The notes: a model not told the origin generated them from the sequence alone. Numbered from the stretch's first letter, positions 16,510 through 25,331 are shown. The stretch is 59,330 nucleotides of DNA from Pseudomonadota bacterium (GCA_021792755.1 JAJYUA010000025.1:1-59330); one strand, 5' to 3'. Made by a program: numbers and translations.

Positions 16510-18423
16510 ATGGCCAAAGAGCACTTTCCGATCGATCTCAGTCAGTTGCGACCCCTCAAGCTCGATCCGGGGCTGAGCGCGCTCAACGACGCCCAAAAAG
16601 CGGATCTGCGCCACAATATCCAACTGTGCCGCGACGCCATCGTCTTCTTCACGGCCCTGGCGGGCGCCAAGGGGCTCTCCGGGCACACCGGAGGGGCGTA
16701 CGACACTGTTCCGGAAGTGATGATCATCCGCGCGTTCATCGCCCATGGCGCCCCCATCGTGCCCGTCTTCTACGACGAGGCCGGCCACAGGGTGGCGACC
16801 CAGTATCTGCTCGCGGTGCTCGAGGGCGCGATGCCCGCGCAACGGCTGCTGCATTACCGGGAGTTCGAGAGCGGCCTGCCGGGGCACCCCGAAAAGAAGC
16901 TGACCCCCGGGGTCGAGTTCAGCTCCGGTCGGCTCGGACATCTGTGGGCGTTCTGCAACGGCGTCGCCATGGCGAACCCGGACAAGGCGGTCATCCTGCT
17001 GGGCTCCGACGGCAGCCAGATGGAGGGCGCCAACGCGGAGGCGGCGAGACTCGCCGTCGCGCGCCACCTCAACATCAAAGTGCTGATCGACGACAACAAC
17101 GTCACGATATCCGGCCACCCCCAGCAATACATGCCGGGCTACGACCTGACTCGAACGCTAGCCGGCTACGGCATCAATATCGCCACGACGCTCGGCGAAG
17201 ACCTCGATGCGCTCTTTACGGATCTCGCCCGCGCGTTCTCGGATACCCGTGCGCAGGCCGTCGTGATCAAGCGTCCCATGGCCCCGGGCATCCCCGGAGC
17301 CGAAGGCACCACAGGCGCCCACGAAGTGCTGAAAACCGACATCGCCATCGGCTATCTCGAGCAGCGCGGCGGCCACGAGGAGGCGATCGCCATGCTCAGG
17401 GCGGCGCAGCCGGACAAGAGCCCGCTCAGCTACCGCGGCTCGAGCGGCGCCGGCAAGAACCGCGACGATTTCGGCAGGATCCTCAACCAGATCCTGGACG
17501 GCATGAGCGAGGCGCAGCGCATCGACACCGTCAGGGTGTTCGACAACGATCTGGAAGGCTCCTGCGGGCTGCACCACGTTCGCCGCGAGCATCCGGAGGT
17601 GTTCGTGCGCGGCGGCATCATGGAGCGCGGCAACTATTCCGCCGCCGCCGGATTCGGCTCGCAGCCCGGCCGGCAAGGGGTCTTCGCCACCTTCAGCGCC
17701 TTCCTCGAGATGTGCCTGAGCGAGATCACCATGGCGCGCCTGAACTTCTCCAACGTGCTCGCTCATTTCAGCCACAGCGGCGTCGATGACATGGCGGACA
17801 ACACCTGCCACTTCGGCATCAACAGCATGCTCGCCGACGGGGGCGTGACCCCCTCGCACGGCGAGGATACGACGCGGCTGTACTTTCCGGCCGACCGGCA
17901 TCAGTTCGCCGCCTGCATCAAGCGCATCTTCCCCGATCCGGGCCTGCGGTTCGTCTTCACCACCCGCGCACCGGTGCCGGACATTCTCGATGCGGACGGC
18001 AGGCCGCTTTACGAGGGCAAGCCGTTCGAGCCCGGCAAGGACGACATCGTGCGCGCCGCGCCGCCGGGCGGCGGCTACATCATCGCCGTGGGGGAGACCG
18101 TCTACCGCGCCCTCGATGCGCTCATTACCCTCACGGAGCAGGGCGTGCGCGTGGGACTGGTCAACAAGCCGACGCTGAACGTGGTCGATCACGAGATGAT
18201 GCGCCGGCTGGCGGGGGCGCCGTTCGTGCTGGTCGTCGAAGGCTGGAATGTCCGCACCGGACTCGGGAGCCGTTTTGGCAGCCACCTGCTGCGGGCCGGA
18301 TTCAACGGCCGCTACCAGCACATCGGCACGCATCGCGAGGGCTGCGGCGGGCTCTGGCAGCAGATGGGCCATCAGGGCCTGGATCCGGCCGGGATCGCAC
18401 GCGCCGTACAGACGTTGCTCTGA
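16510..18423 (+). CDS. tkt: Transketolase (ThDP-dependent)
   Basis: Single-chain transketolase of 637 aa transferring two-carbon ketol units in the pentose phosphate pathway. The N-terminal ThDP domain has GLSGHTGG, GRLGHLWAFCNG, and the metal/ThDP motif LLGSDGSQMEG followed by IDDNN. The pyrimidine domain has IMERGNYSAAAGFGSQ with the catalytic Glu and FSHSGVDDMADN. The C-terminal domain runs to the end. The ribosome region GCAGGAG precedes the ATG. It differs from the classical E. coli type (short linkers, SDGSQ rather than GDGEL), so it may be a specialised paralogue. Confidence 0.85.
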   Translation: MAKEHFPIDLSQLRPLKLDPGLSALNDAQKADLRHNIQLCRDAIVFFTALAGAKGLSGHTGGAYDTVPEVMIIRAFIAHGAPIVPVFYDEAGHRVATQYLLAVLEGAMPAQRLLHYREFESGLPGHPEKKLTPGVEFSSGRLGHLWAFCNGVAMANPDKAVILLGSDGSQMEGANAEAARLAVARHLNIKVLIDDNNVTISGHPQQYMPGYDLTRTLAGYGINIATTLGEDLDALFTDLARAFSDTRAQAVVIKRPMAPGIPGAEGTTGAHEVLKTDIAIGYLEQRGGHEEAIAMLRAAQPDKSPLSYRGSSGAGKNRDDFGRILNQILDGMSEAQRIDTVRVFDNDLEGSCGLHHVRREHPEVFVRGGIMERGNYSAAAGFGSQPGRQGVFATFSAFLEMCLSEITMARLNFSNVLAHFSHSGVDDMADNTCHFGINSMLADGGVTPSHGEDTTRLYFPADRHQFAACIKRIFPDPGLRFVFTTRAPVPDILDADGRPLYEGKPFEPGKDDIVRAAPPGGGYIIAVGETVYRALDALITLTEQGVRVGLVNKPTLNVVDHEMMRRLAGAPFVLVVEGWNVRTGLGSRFGSHLLRAGFNGRYQHIGTHREGCGGLWQQMGHQGLDPAGIARAVQTLL

Positions 18424-18549
18424 GCGTTGGGCGAGAGCGCGCCGGCCGGCCGCCGCCGCAACGCCGACGGCGCTTTCCTCGCCGGCGCCCACGCCCCCGG
18501 GCCCCCGGATGATCGGGCGCGAGCGCCCCTTGCGGGCCGCACGAGGCGC

Positions 18550-18570
18550 TGGCGCGGCTTCGCCGCGCCA
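18550..18570. terminator. Hairpin between convergent genes
   Basis: A perfect 9-bp stem, TGGCGCGGC / GCCGCGCCA, with a TTC loop lies between the convergent transketolase and PEP-CTERM genes. It could terminate either transcript. There is no T-run on either side, so Rho-independent activity is uncertain. Confidence 0.4.
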
Positions 18571-18671
18571 CGGCCCCCGCCTCACCAGCGCGAGGGCCGG
18601 CCGCAACCCGATCCGATCAGGCCGAGCGCCTCCTGCGTATCGCCAGAGCGGCGCCGAGCACGAGCAGCCCG
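18571..18671. repeat. 101-bp direct repeat, copy 1 (PEP-CTERM 3' end)
   Basis: Identical over 101 bp to 19456-19556, 885 bp away in direct orientation. It covers 46 bp downstream of the PEP-CTERM stop plus the last ~18 codons encoding the hydrophobic/basic tail. Confidence 0.9.
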
Positions 18672-19249
18672 GCGCCGAACAGCGCCAGTCCGGTCGGCTC
18701 CGGCACCGTGGAATAGTCGATGTTGTCCACGAGCCAGTAATGACCGGCGGTGCCGTCGTTGAGGAAGGCGAGCTCGGTGACCGGCTGGCTGCCGAACGTG
18801 AGGTTGGTGAAATTCGAGCTCAGATTCTCGCTGCGGGTCCACTCGAGGGTCGAGCCGTTCCAGCCCTGAACCGTGATGCTGGAGGAAGCGCTGCCCTGAT
18901 ACGGCAGGTTGAACAAATCCCAGGTCGAGAACATGGCGCCGGTGAACACCGTCGGCGTCGGGGCAAACATATCCTGCTGCACCACACCGCCGAGCTCCGT
19001 CGTGCCGTTGTTGAAGGCTGCGTTGGGATTGCTCGGGAAGCTCTTGGTGTTGTCATACGTACTGTCGTACCAGGAAATGCTTCCCACGGCCCAATTCGAA
19101 TCCCAGGTGAATCCATCGTAGTTCGACGGGAGCATGGTCCAGCTCGACGTCGAAATGCTGTCGAAGTTGATCTGTCCGGCGAAAGCCGGGATCGTGCCCA
19201 GGCCGACCGCCATCACACCGAGCAGCAGAATCTCTCGAACGGGTCTCAT
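18617..19249 (-). CDS. PEP-CTERM sorting domain protein
   Basis: Exported protein predicted to be processed by an exosortase. From ATG 19249 (GGAGAAG ribosome site) it is 210 aa. It has an N-terminal signal peptide (MRPVREILLLGVMAVGLG), a Ser/Thr/Asn-rich body with few Lys, and a C-terminal VPEPTGLALFGAGLL helix followed by the basic tail IRRRR. That is the exact tripartite PEP-CTERM arrangement. No exosortase gene is in the window. The 3' end is duplicated at 19456-19556, and a sigma-54 promoter lies upstream. Confidence 0.92.
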   Translation of the reverse strand: MRPVREILLLGVMAVGLGTIPAFAGQINFDSISTSSWTMLPSNYDGFTWDSNWAVGSISWYDSTYDNTKSFPSNPNAAFNNGTTELGGVVQQDMFAPTPTVFTGAMFSTWDLFNLPYQGSASSSITVQGWNGSTLEWTRSENLSSNFTNLTFGSQPVTELAFLNDGTAGHYWLVDNIDYSTVPEPTGLALFGAGLLVLGAALAIRRRRSA

Positions 19250-19287
19250 AACGCTTCTCCAAATGAATTCCACGTCGGGGCGCACGT

Positions 19288-19303
19288 TGCAAATTGCAAG
19301 CCA
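19288..19303 (-). promoter_or_regulatory. Sigma-54 (-24/-12) promoter of the PEP-CTERM gene
   Basis: The minus strand reads TGGCTTGCAATTTGCA, matching the RpoN consensus TGGC-N7-TTGCW with the -24 GG and -12 GC exactly 10 bases apart. It lies about 40 bp upstream of ATG 19249, giving a leader of about 27 bases that contains the ribosome site. Many PEP-CTERM genes are known to be controlled by the PrsK/PrsR system through RpoN. The imperfect repeat TGTAAAGAAATCTGACA at 19345-19361 is a candidate upstream activator site (inference). Confidence 0.75.
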
Positions 19304-19455
19304 CATCCTGCATTCAAGGACTTCGGCCTGATTTTAGATTCGTATGTAAAGAAATCTGACATGTTTTGTACTCTGTCGAGACCTGCCGCGATGCGCTCCC
19401 GGGGCGATTTGTTGATTTAAATCACCATCCCGTCCCGGCTTCGCCGGCCACGGCA

Positions 19456-19556
19456 CGGCCCCCGCCTCACCAGCGCGAGGGCCGGCCGCAACCCGATCCG
19501 ATCAGGCCGAGCGCCTCCTGCGTATCGCCAGAGCGGCGCCGAGCACGAGCAGCCCG
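19456..19556. repeat. 101-bp direct repeat, copy 2 (orphan PEP-CTERM tail)
   Basis: Exact copy of 18571-18671. On the minus strand it encodes GLLVLGAALAIRRRRSA and a stop codon but lacks the PEP motif and any upstream signal sequence. It is best read as the scar of a lost second PEP-CTERM gene or a partial duplication. Confidence 0.85.
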
Positions 19557-19563
19557 CAGCCGG

Positions 19564-19901
19564 CGCTTCTCAGTAGTTTCCCATCGACCGCCGGTCCACC
19601 CCGAGTCATGACAGGGCACGAGCTGCTGCCCACGCACAGGGACTGTGCCCCACCGCCGCAGGTGGCGGACGTTGAGCCAAAAATCACGCTTTTGGGCTCA
19701 ACGGCGCTGGGCGGGGCAGGAGCCCCGATCCAGCGCTTCTCAGTAGTTTCCCATCGACCGACGGTCGACCCCGAGCCATGAAGCGTCACGAACGGTTGAC
19801 AGGCACAGGGAGGTGCCCCGCCGCCGCAGGTGGCGGACGTTGAGCCAAAAACCACGCTTTTGGGCTCAACGGCGCTGGGCGGGGCAGGAGCCCCGATCCA
19901 G
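19564..19901. repeat. Two ~170-bp structured tandem repeats
   Basis: Unit 1 spans 19564-19733 (170 bp) and unit 2 spans 19734-19901 (168 bp). A third start (CGCTTCTCAGTAGT at 19902) runs into the 3' end of the receptor gene. Each unit holds three potential hairpins: CCGCC...GGCGG, TTGAGCC-A5...TTTTGGGCTCAA, and GGGGC-AGGA-GCCCC. The first half of the units has diverged, while the hairpin half is nearly identical. The repeat register starts at the receptor's last codons, so the unit probably arose by duplication of the gene's terminator region. Confidence 0.85.
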
Positions 19902-19907
19902 CGCTTC

Positions 19908-22208
19908 TCAGTAGTGGAACTTGTAGAGCAGCTCGGCGTAGATCTCGAACGGGTTGTTCCAGTGCACGCCGCCGAAGGTCAGGGCGTTGTCGGTGAGCAG
20001 GTGCTCGTTGGTGACGTTGAGCCCCGTGACCGACACCTGCAGGTTCGGGGTGAAGTCGCGGCCGACGGTGAGGTCGAGGATCGCGTAGCTCGGCAGGTGG
20101 CTCGGCTGCCAGGTGGGCGGTCCCGCGAAGCCGTTCATCAGTCCCGAGTTCACCGACAGGTTGCTGCCGAGGAAATACCCCCGCGGCAGGTTCACGTTGT
20201 AGCCGACGTTGAGCGTGTTGCGCTGATCGTGATCGAGGGAGGTGTAGTCGCCGCAGGCCGTGCCGGGCACCACGAGCCCGCCGCTGATCGATCCGAAGCA
20301 CTGCGCCGTCTGGTTCGAGTAGGCAAGGTGCACGCTGCCGTACTTCCAGAACGCCGGCGAGCTCACCGTGAGCTCCCGGCCCCGGATGAGCGCGCCCTGG
20401 TCCGTGATCGGCAGATAGATGTCGGACTCGCCGATCGGATTGTGGTCGAAGAAATTCCTCGCCTCGGTGACGAAGTAATCCGCCTCGATCTGCCAGCCGT
20501 CCCACGGGATGGTCACGCCGAACTGGCGCTCCTTGTCGCGCTCGCCGCGCAGCGGCTGGAAATGGCTGTTTTGCGCGGTGGCGTAGCCGAGGATGGGGCC
20601 GGAGAGGGACTCGAGCGGCGGCGCCTGGTAGTACTTGCCGTAGAAGGCGCTCAGCACCCAGTGCAGCTTCGGCAGCTCGATGGTCGCGCCGTAGCGCGGA
20701 TCGATCGCGGTCTCGGTGACCAGGCCCTGAAAGTGCGACTCGCGCACGCCCGCCTGCAGGTGCAGCCATTGCACGGGATGATAATTGTCCTGCAGCCACG
20801 CATCGATGAGCCCTCCGGTGGGGCTTTGCAGCTCGGTGAGGCTCGCCGCTCCGCTCGTGAAGCCCAGATTGAAGTCGGCGTGGTCCTGCTGCGCGAAGCC
20901 GTAGACGCCGGCGGCGAGGTGATTGTGCGCAAGGTGCCAGCGCAGGCTCTCCTCGCCCGCCTCGTACTGCGAGCTGTGGTGGAAGTGGGTGATGATCGGG
21001 TAGTCGTGGGCGCCCCCGTCGTAGGCGGCCCGCTCGAAGTGATACATCACCGAGCTCGTGAGCACGATATTGTTCGTGAAGGTGTGCACCCAGGAGAGCA
21101 AGGCGAACTCGTCCGCCTCGCTTTGCACGTCGCCGAACTGCCCGACGCACTGCGGGTCATCGGGCAGCGGCCGCAGGCAGTTCGGTATCTGGTAGCTGTC
21201 CTGGCGCAGCTGGGCGACGAAGCGCAGCTCGTTGTTGGCGCTCGGGTCGTACTGGAGGTTGGTGAACAGCCCGTAGCCCTGCGACTGGTCGTGAATCACC
21301 TGGGAGACCGGGGTCTGCAGGCCGAGGTTGCTGCGGTTGCCCTCGACGCTCGCGTAGTACGCGAAATTATGGGCGTGGCTCGCCACGCTCAGGTAATCGT
21401 CGGTGTGGCCGAAATTTCCGGCCGAGACGGCGATCTCTCCCTGGTTCTTCTTGCCGAAGCCGCTCTTCGGGATCACGTTGAAGATGCCGTAGGTCCGATC
21501 GCCCTCATTCGCGCTGTAGCCGCCGCGCTCGACCCCGAGCGTCTGGATGTCCTCGGGGGCGACCGCGGGCCCGAGGCTCTCGGCGATGTTGGTGTTCGGG
21601 ATCTCCACCCCGTCGATCAGCCAGCTCGTCTGATGCCCGCCGCGGATGTGCAGCATGTCGTGGGCCTCGTAGGCGCCCGGGACGTAGTCGGTGATCATCG
21701 TCAGGCTGTTGACGTTGATCGCCCCGGGGGTCTGCAGGATCTCCTGCGAGCTCACCAGCGTGATCGGGGTGACCGAGGCGACCACCGGCACCCGGCTGCC
21801 CGATATGGTGACCCGGGCGAGCTTGGTGACCGGCACCAGGTGGATGAGGGGCGCGGGAAAGTATCCCGCCTCCACCGTGACCGCCTGTTTCCCGGCGGCG
21901 AAGCCGTGCCGGCTCGCGCTGAGCAGGTAGCTGCCGATCGCCACCGTCGGAAAGACCACATGGCCGCGCGCATTTGTGCGCGCCGTCAGAACGCGGCCCG
22001 AGGCGGCGCGCAGCGTCACCCGCACCCCCGCCATCGGCTGGTTGTGGATGTTCTCGACCGTCACCCGGACGCTGCCGAAGGCGCCTGCCCAGCTGCGTGC
22101 CGGCGCAAGCCCCAGGGCCGCCACGACCCCGAGGCCGGCGCCCACGGATGCGGAAAACCAGAAAGAGCGGCGGCGCCCGCGGCCCGCCTTGCGATCGATG
22201 TCTGTCAC
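19908..22208 (-). CDS. TonB-dependent receptor with N-terminal carboxypeptidase-regulatory-like domain
   Basis: Outer-membrane receptor. The GTG at 22208 is chosen because GGAGG lies 8 bases upstream and the product begins with a signal peptide (MTDIDRKAGRGRRRSFWFSA). A longer frame lacks both. After the signal comes a CarboxypepD_reg-like beta-sandwich (VRVTVENIHNQPMAGVRVTL), then the plug (TLVSSQEILQTPGAINVNSL, LHIRGGHQTSWLIDGVEIPN) and a barrel ending LLYKFHY. It is 766 aa. A DUF2946-like gene lies 106 bp upstream on the same strand; that family often accompanies metal-related receptors, so copper or another metal complex is possible but unproven. Confidence 0.88.
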   Translation of the reverse strand: MTDIDRKAGRGRRRSFWFSASVGAGLGVVAALGLAPARSWAGAFGSVRVTVENIHNQPMAGVRVTLRAASGRVLTARTNARGHVVFPTVAIGSYLLSASRHGFAAGKQAVTVEAGYFPAPLIHLVPVTKLARVTISGSRVPVVASVTPITLVSSQEILQTPGAINVNSLTMITDYVPGAYEAHDMLHIRGGHQTSWLIDGVEIPNTNIAESLGPAVAPEDIQTLGVERGGYSANEGDRTYGIFNVIPKSGFGKKNQGEIAVSAGNFGHTDDYLSVASHAHNFAYYASVEGNRSNLGLQTPVSQVIHDQSQGYGLFTNLQYDPSANNELRFVAQLRQDSYQIPNCLRPLPDDPQCVGQFGDVQSEADEFALLSWVHTFTNNIVLTSSVMYHFERAAYDGGAHDYPIITHFHHSSQYEAGEESLRWHLAHNHLAAGVYGFAQQDHADFNLGFTSGAASLTELQSPTGGLIDAWLQDNYHPVQWLHLQAGVRESHFQGLVTETAIDPRYGATIELPKLHWVLSAFYGKYYQAPPLESLSGPILGYATAQNSHFQPLRGERDKERQFGVTIPWDGWQIEADYFVTEARNFFDHNPIGESDIYLPITDQGALIRGRELTVSSPAFWKYGSVHLAYSNQTAQCFGSISGGLVVPGTACGDYTSLDHDQRNTLNVGYNVNLPRGYFLGSNLSVNSGLMNGFAGPPTWQPSHLPSYAILDLTVGRDFTPNLQVSVTGLNVTNEHLLTDNALTFGGVHWNNPFEIYAELLYKFHY

Positions 22209-22314
22209 GCCTCGAACCTCCGGATCCGCCGCCGGCGGACCCTCGAATCCCGAAGGGCAATGCCCTGAGCGCCCGGACAACCAGCGGCTGCGGGCGAATC
22301 AACGAACGGAAGGC

Positions 22315-22737
22315 TCAGGAGAGGCGGGGCGGCGCGCGCGCCTGGGGGATGTGAGCGAGACGGACGCTCTGGGTCGAGGTCTCGAGGAAGCGCACGACAC
22401 CGATCGCCACGGGCGCGACCCGGACGATGGCGGGAAAGGCGAGCGCGGGGGCGGGACTGGTGCCGTTGCAGAAGGCACAGTGCGCATCGCGCCCCGAGCC
22501 CGCCGCTTCGCGCCCATGCAAGCCCGCCCGGCGCTCCTCATGCGAGAACAGCCGCGCGGGAAAGCCTTTGTGGCACAAGACCAGGGAGAGCGAGCCGTGG
22601 GCCGGCTCGAACCCGAGCGGGATGAGCGCCCGCAGGGCGAAGCCGACGAGCGCCAGCGCCACGGCCCACGCGGGCGCGCCGCGCCGGGGCGCGTAGCGCC
22701 GCTGTCGGGTGAGTCGTGCGATTGGCCTGCCGGTCAC
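22315..22737 (-). CDS. DUF2946-like small exported protein
   Basis: 140-aa protein with an N-terminal basic segment and one hydrophobic helix (WAVALALVGFALRALIPLG). Possible ligand residues follow: LCHKG, then HCAFC. It ends ARAPPRLS. This layout, an apolar N-terminus, a Cys/His HC..C motif in the middle and an APP tail, is that of DUF2946 proteins, which are frequently encoded beside TonB-dependent copper receptors. The start is GTG at 22737 without an obvious ribosome site, so the true start may be internal. Confidence 0.6.
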   Translation of the reverse strand: MTGRPIARLTRQRRYAPRRGAPAWAVALALVGFALRALIPLGFEPAHGSLSLVLCHKGFPARLFSHEERRAGLHGREAAGSGRDAHCAFCNGTSPAPALAFPAIVRVAPVAIGVVRFLETSTQSVRLAHIPQARAPPRLS

Positions 22738-22994
22738 TGGTCGTCGATCACTGCGCGGCCCACGCGGCCGGATCTGTTCCTGGACGGGCGGATTCTAGCC
22801 AATCCGGACACAGTCCAGGGACCACCCACCTCCCGCGGTGCGCCGAGCCGAGCACCCGGCACGCTGAAATGAGCTCGAGGGGCCTGGGGGCCTCGGCCGC
22901 GACCAATCCGTCCCAGCGCACCGGCCATCGACCCGGCGCCGGAAGCCCCTGCTTCTCAGGCTTCTTGGGGCCTGCTGCGCCCCCCGGCACCGCC

Positions 22995-23687
22995 TCAGAA
23001 CGAATAGCCGACGGACACCACTACGGCGTTCGGCCAGAAGTGCACCTCGTTCGAGCGCAGGATCCCGGCGGTATCGGTGGTGAGGCGGCTGTTGACCTGC
23101 GCGACCGAATAGGAGGCGTTGAAGTGCCAACGCGCGCTCCAGCGATAGGTGACGCCGGCCGTGACCGCGGGCCCGACGGAGGATGGCAGGGAGATCGAGG
23201 TGGGCCCGCCGCTCACCGCCGCCCCCTCGGCGGTGATCTGCCGGTCGATGAAGCGCGTGTAGTTGACTCCGACCCCGACGAAGGGCTGCCACTTCGACCG
23301 GGGGCTGAGGAAGGTGTACTCGAGCAGCAGCGTCGGGGAGACCCAGCGGATGCTCGCGATCTCCTTGCCGTTGTAGGGCAGCGAGCCGACGGTCGCCGGT
23401 CCCTTGCCCTTGGCATAGGTGACCGGGGGATAGCCGAAGGCGAACTCGACCTGGAAGTGAGCCGACAAGGTGCGCACATACGCCAGATACAGCGTCGTGA
23501 CGCTTCCGATGCTGGTGTTCAGCCCCGGGGGCGTAAACGGACCGCTGATGTCGGTCGCGACGCTGTCGTAGTGGACGAAGTACGCGCCGATCCGGATGTC
23601 GTTCGGGTGGCTGTTGTGCGCGTAGGCCCCGGATGCGGCCAGCGCGAGAGCGGTACCGAGCGCCAGTGTGATGATCTTTTTCTGCAT
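22995..23687 (-). CDS. ompW: OmpW-family outer-membrane protein
   Basis: Small eight-stranded outer-membrane barrel, likely a hydrophobic-molecule channel. It is 230 aa with signal peptide MQKKIITLALGTALALAASG cleaved near AYA. The body contains IRIGAYFVHYDS, FQVEFAFGYP, WVSPTLLLEYTF, PFVGVGVNYTRF and a terminal VVVSVGYSF with C-terminal Phe. It lies 18 bp downstream of the lipase-like lipoprotein on the same strand, so they probably form one operon. The Thr/Pro-rich loops are unremarkable for the family. Confidence 0.92.
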   Translation of the reverse strand: MQKKIITLALGTALALAASGAYAHNSHPNDIRIGAYFVHYDSVATDISGPFTPPGLNTSIGSVTTLYLAYVRTLSAHFQVEFAFGYPPVTYAKGKGPATVGSLPYNGKEIASIRWVSPTLLLEYTFLSPRSKWQPFVGVGVNYTRFIDRQITAEGAAVSGGPTSISLPSSVGPAVTAGVTYRWSARWHFNASYSVAQVNSRLTTDTAGILRSNEVHFWPNAVVVSVGYSF

Positions 23688-23705
23688 GGTCGTCTCTCGC
23701 TGTGC

Positions 23706-25295
23706 TTACTGGACTTGCCCGAAGAAGTCGCGGGCCGCGACCATGCAGAACGGCACCTCGGTCGTGTGGTAGGCCTGCAGGGCGGCGCTCGGGCCCTGCG
23801 CCGCCACCAGCCCGGCGTAGGTCGTCTGGAAGGCGGTCTGCAGGGGCGCGAACTGGCCGCTCGGGGTGGCGTTGAGGTCGAGCACGTTCACGAGCGTTCC
23901 GAGGTACGGGCTCCACTGCGCCGCCATGATCTGCGTGTTCAGGAAGAACACCTCCGGGTCCTGGTCCCCGCCGCACATCAGCATCGGCTCCTCGGGGGCC
24001 CAGTCGCCGTTGCGCATGTCGTTCAACTTCAAGTCCTGGCGCAGTCCGACCGCGGGGGAGGCGGCGAGGCCGACGTCGCTCGAGGTCAGTGTCTGGTGGT
24101 TGAGGATCGCCATCTCGGCCTGATCCGGGTGCAGGATCGCATCGTCCACGTAGGCGACGCGGTAGGTGTTGTTCACCAGGTAGGGGGTGCCGAAGCCCGC
24201 ATCGAACAGCGCCGCGAGCGACGCTCCGTACTGGGCGCTCGATGGCAGCGCGAGCAGCTGGTCCGCCGCCGTGTCGAGCGCCGGTATGCCGGTGGACGAG
24301 GTGGGCGTGGTGCTGTCGAACAGCGCCGCCTCCGGCAGCTTGCCGTCCTGGAACAGGGTGGACAGCGGCGTCGTACCCGGCAGCAGCGTGTCGATGCCCG
24401 CCGCGTACGTCGAGGAATAGATATCGGACGTCTGGCTGTAGGCGTTGCCGTAGGCATGCTGGTAGCTGGTCGTGATGAGCGGCGCGAACACCGTCGAGCC
24501 GATGTCGACCTGCCCGAAGAATATCGCGTCTGCGAACGCCTCCAGCGCATAGGGTCCGGAGGATGGCGCCGAGGCGGTGACGGTCTCGCCCGCCGCCTGC
24601 ATCGCCTTGACGGTGGCCATCGCCTCATAGCCTCCCTCGGAATACCCGGTGACGTACAGCCTGCCGTCGTCGCTGGTCTGGGGCGTGAAGGTGCTGAGCA
24701 GCGCCTTGCGGGCCGCCGCCAGCGCATCGATCATGACGATCGCGTTCTCAGCGCCGTCCACGTACGGGTGATAACCGAGCGTGGAGATGTCATAGCCCAG
24801 ATAGTTCGGCGCCACCACGATGTAGCCGTGCGCCGCGAACACCGCGGCGATGACAGCCGACTCCGCGCTTGCCGGATTGGCAGGGTTCGTGACATCCGCG
24901 ATGTCGTAGGTGGAAGAGGTCGCCGTGCCGTGCGCGTACTCCACGATCGGCAGCGGACCTGAGCAGGAAGGCGCCGGGCCGGTGGGCACCATGAGCGCGG
25001 CGGAGGCAAGCTGCGGGGAGTCGTCCGGCGCCACGGTCCAGTATTTGAGGTAATAGACGTCGACGCCGCAGACCGGCGTGCCCGCGAGCTGCAGCAACGA
25101 GGAGCCCGACGGCTGCGCGGTCAGGTCGGCGGCGAGCCCGCTCGCCGAGAGCGAGGCCACCCGCAGGGGCGGATCATTGACCAGCGTGCCCCGCTGATGG
25201 GTGCTCGCCACGGTACCGGTCGGACTGTTGTGACCGCAACCGGCCACGCCGAGTACGGCCATCGCGACGCACAACACTGTCCCGATCTTTTTCAT
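23706..25295 (-). CDS. Secretory lipase-like alpha/beta hydrolase, predicted lipoprotein
   Basis: 529-aa hydrolase. The second of two adjacent ATGs (25295, MKKIGTVLCV) is best spaced from the AAGGGGG ribosome site. The signal ends in the lipobox VAGC, so the protein is likely lipidated. The catalytic core includes VEYAHGTATSS (oxyanion region), VVAPNYLGYD, the nucleophile elbow VTGYSEGGYEAM (Ser in GYSEG), and a late acid/His region around MLMCGGDQDPEVFF. It resembles fungal/actinobacterial secretory lipases. With OmpW downstream it may act on extracellular esters or lipids. A TetR-like palindrome lies upstream. Confidence 0.82.
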   Translation of the reverse strand: MKKIGTVLCVAMAVLGVAGCGHNSPTGTVASTHQRGTLVNDPPLRVASLSASGLAADLTAQPSGSSLLQLAGTPVCGVDVYYLKYWTVAPDDSPQLASAALMVPTGPAPSCSGPLPIVEYAHGTATSSTYDIADVTNPANPASAESAVIAAVFAAHGYIVVAPNYLGYDISTLGYHPYVDGAENAIVMIDALAAARKALLSTFTPQTSDDGRLYVTGYSEGGYEAMATVKAMQAAGETVTASAPSSGPYALEAFADAIFFGQVDIGSTVFAPLITTSYQHAYGNAYSQTSDIYSSTYAAGIDTLLPGTTPLSTLFQDGKLPEAALFDSTTPTSSTGIPALDTAADQLLALPSSAQYGASLAALFDAGFGTPYLVNNTYRVAYVDDAILHPDQAEMAILNHQTLTSSDVGLAASPAVGLRQDLKLNDMRNGDWAPEEPMLMCGGDQDPEVFFLNTQIMAAQWSPYLGTLVNVLDLNATPSGQFAPLQTAFQTTYAGLVAAQGPSAALQAYHTTEVPFCMVAARDFFGQVQ

Positions 25296-25331
25296 CATGC
25301 CCCCTTCCCGGACCCACCTGCCCATGAAGTA

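Larger units (their letters stand above)
19250..19907. other. Regulatory and repeat region between PEP-CTERM gene and TonB receptor
   Basis: This 658-bp gap contains, from left to right, a sigma-54 promoter (19288-19303), an AT-rich upstream region (19330-19430), the 101-bp copy of the PEP-CTERM 3' end, and two ~170-bp tandem repeats abutting the receptor stop codon. A frame of 117 codons across it is an artefact of the repeats. Confidence 0.7.

Noticed and set aside
17158..18606. 482-codon minus-strand frame
   Set aside because: Antisense to transketolase; no motifs.
19502..19855. 117-codon frame ending in a PEP-CTERM tail
   Set aside because: It reads through the tandem repeats into the duplicated tail; no signal peptide or PEP motif and internal repetition from the DNA repeats.
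22716..24962. 748-codon plus-strand frame
   Set aside because: Antisense to ompW and the lipase gene, both clearly real; Arg/Val-rich.
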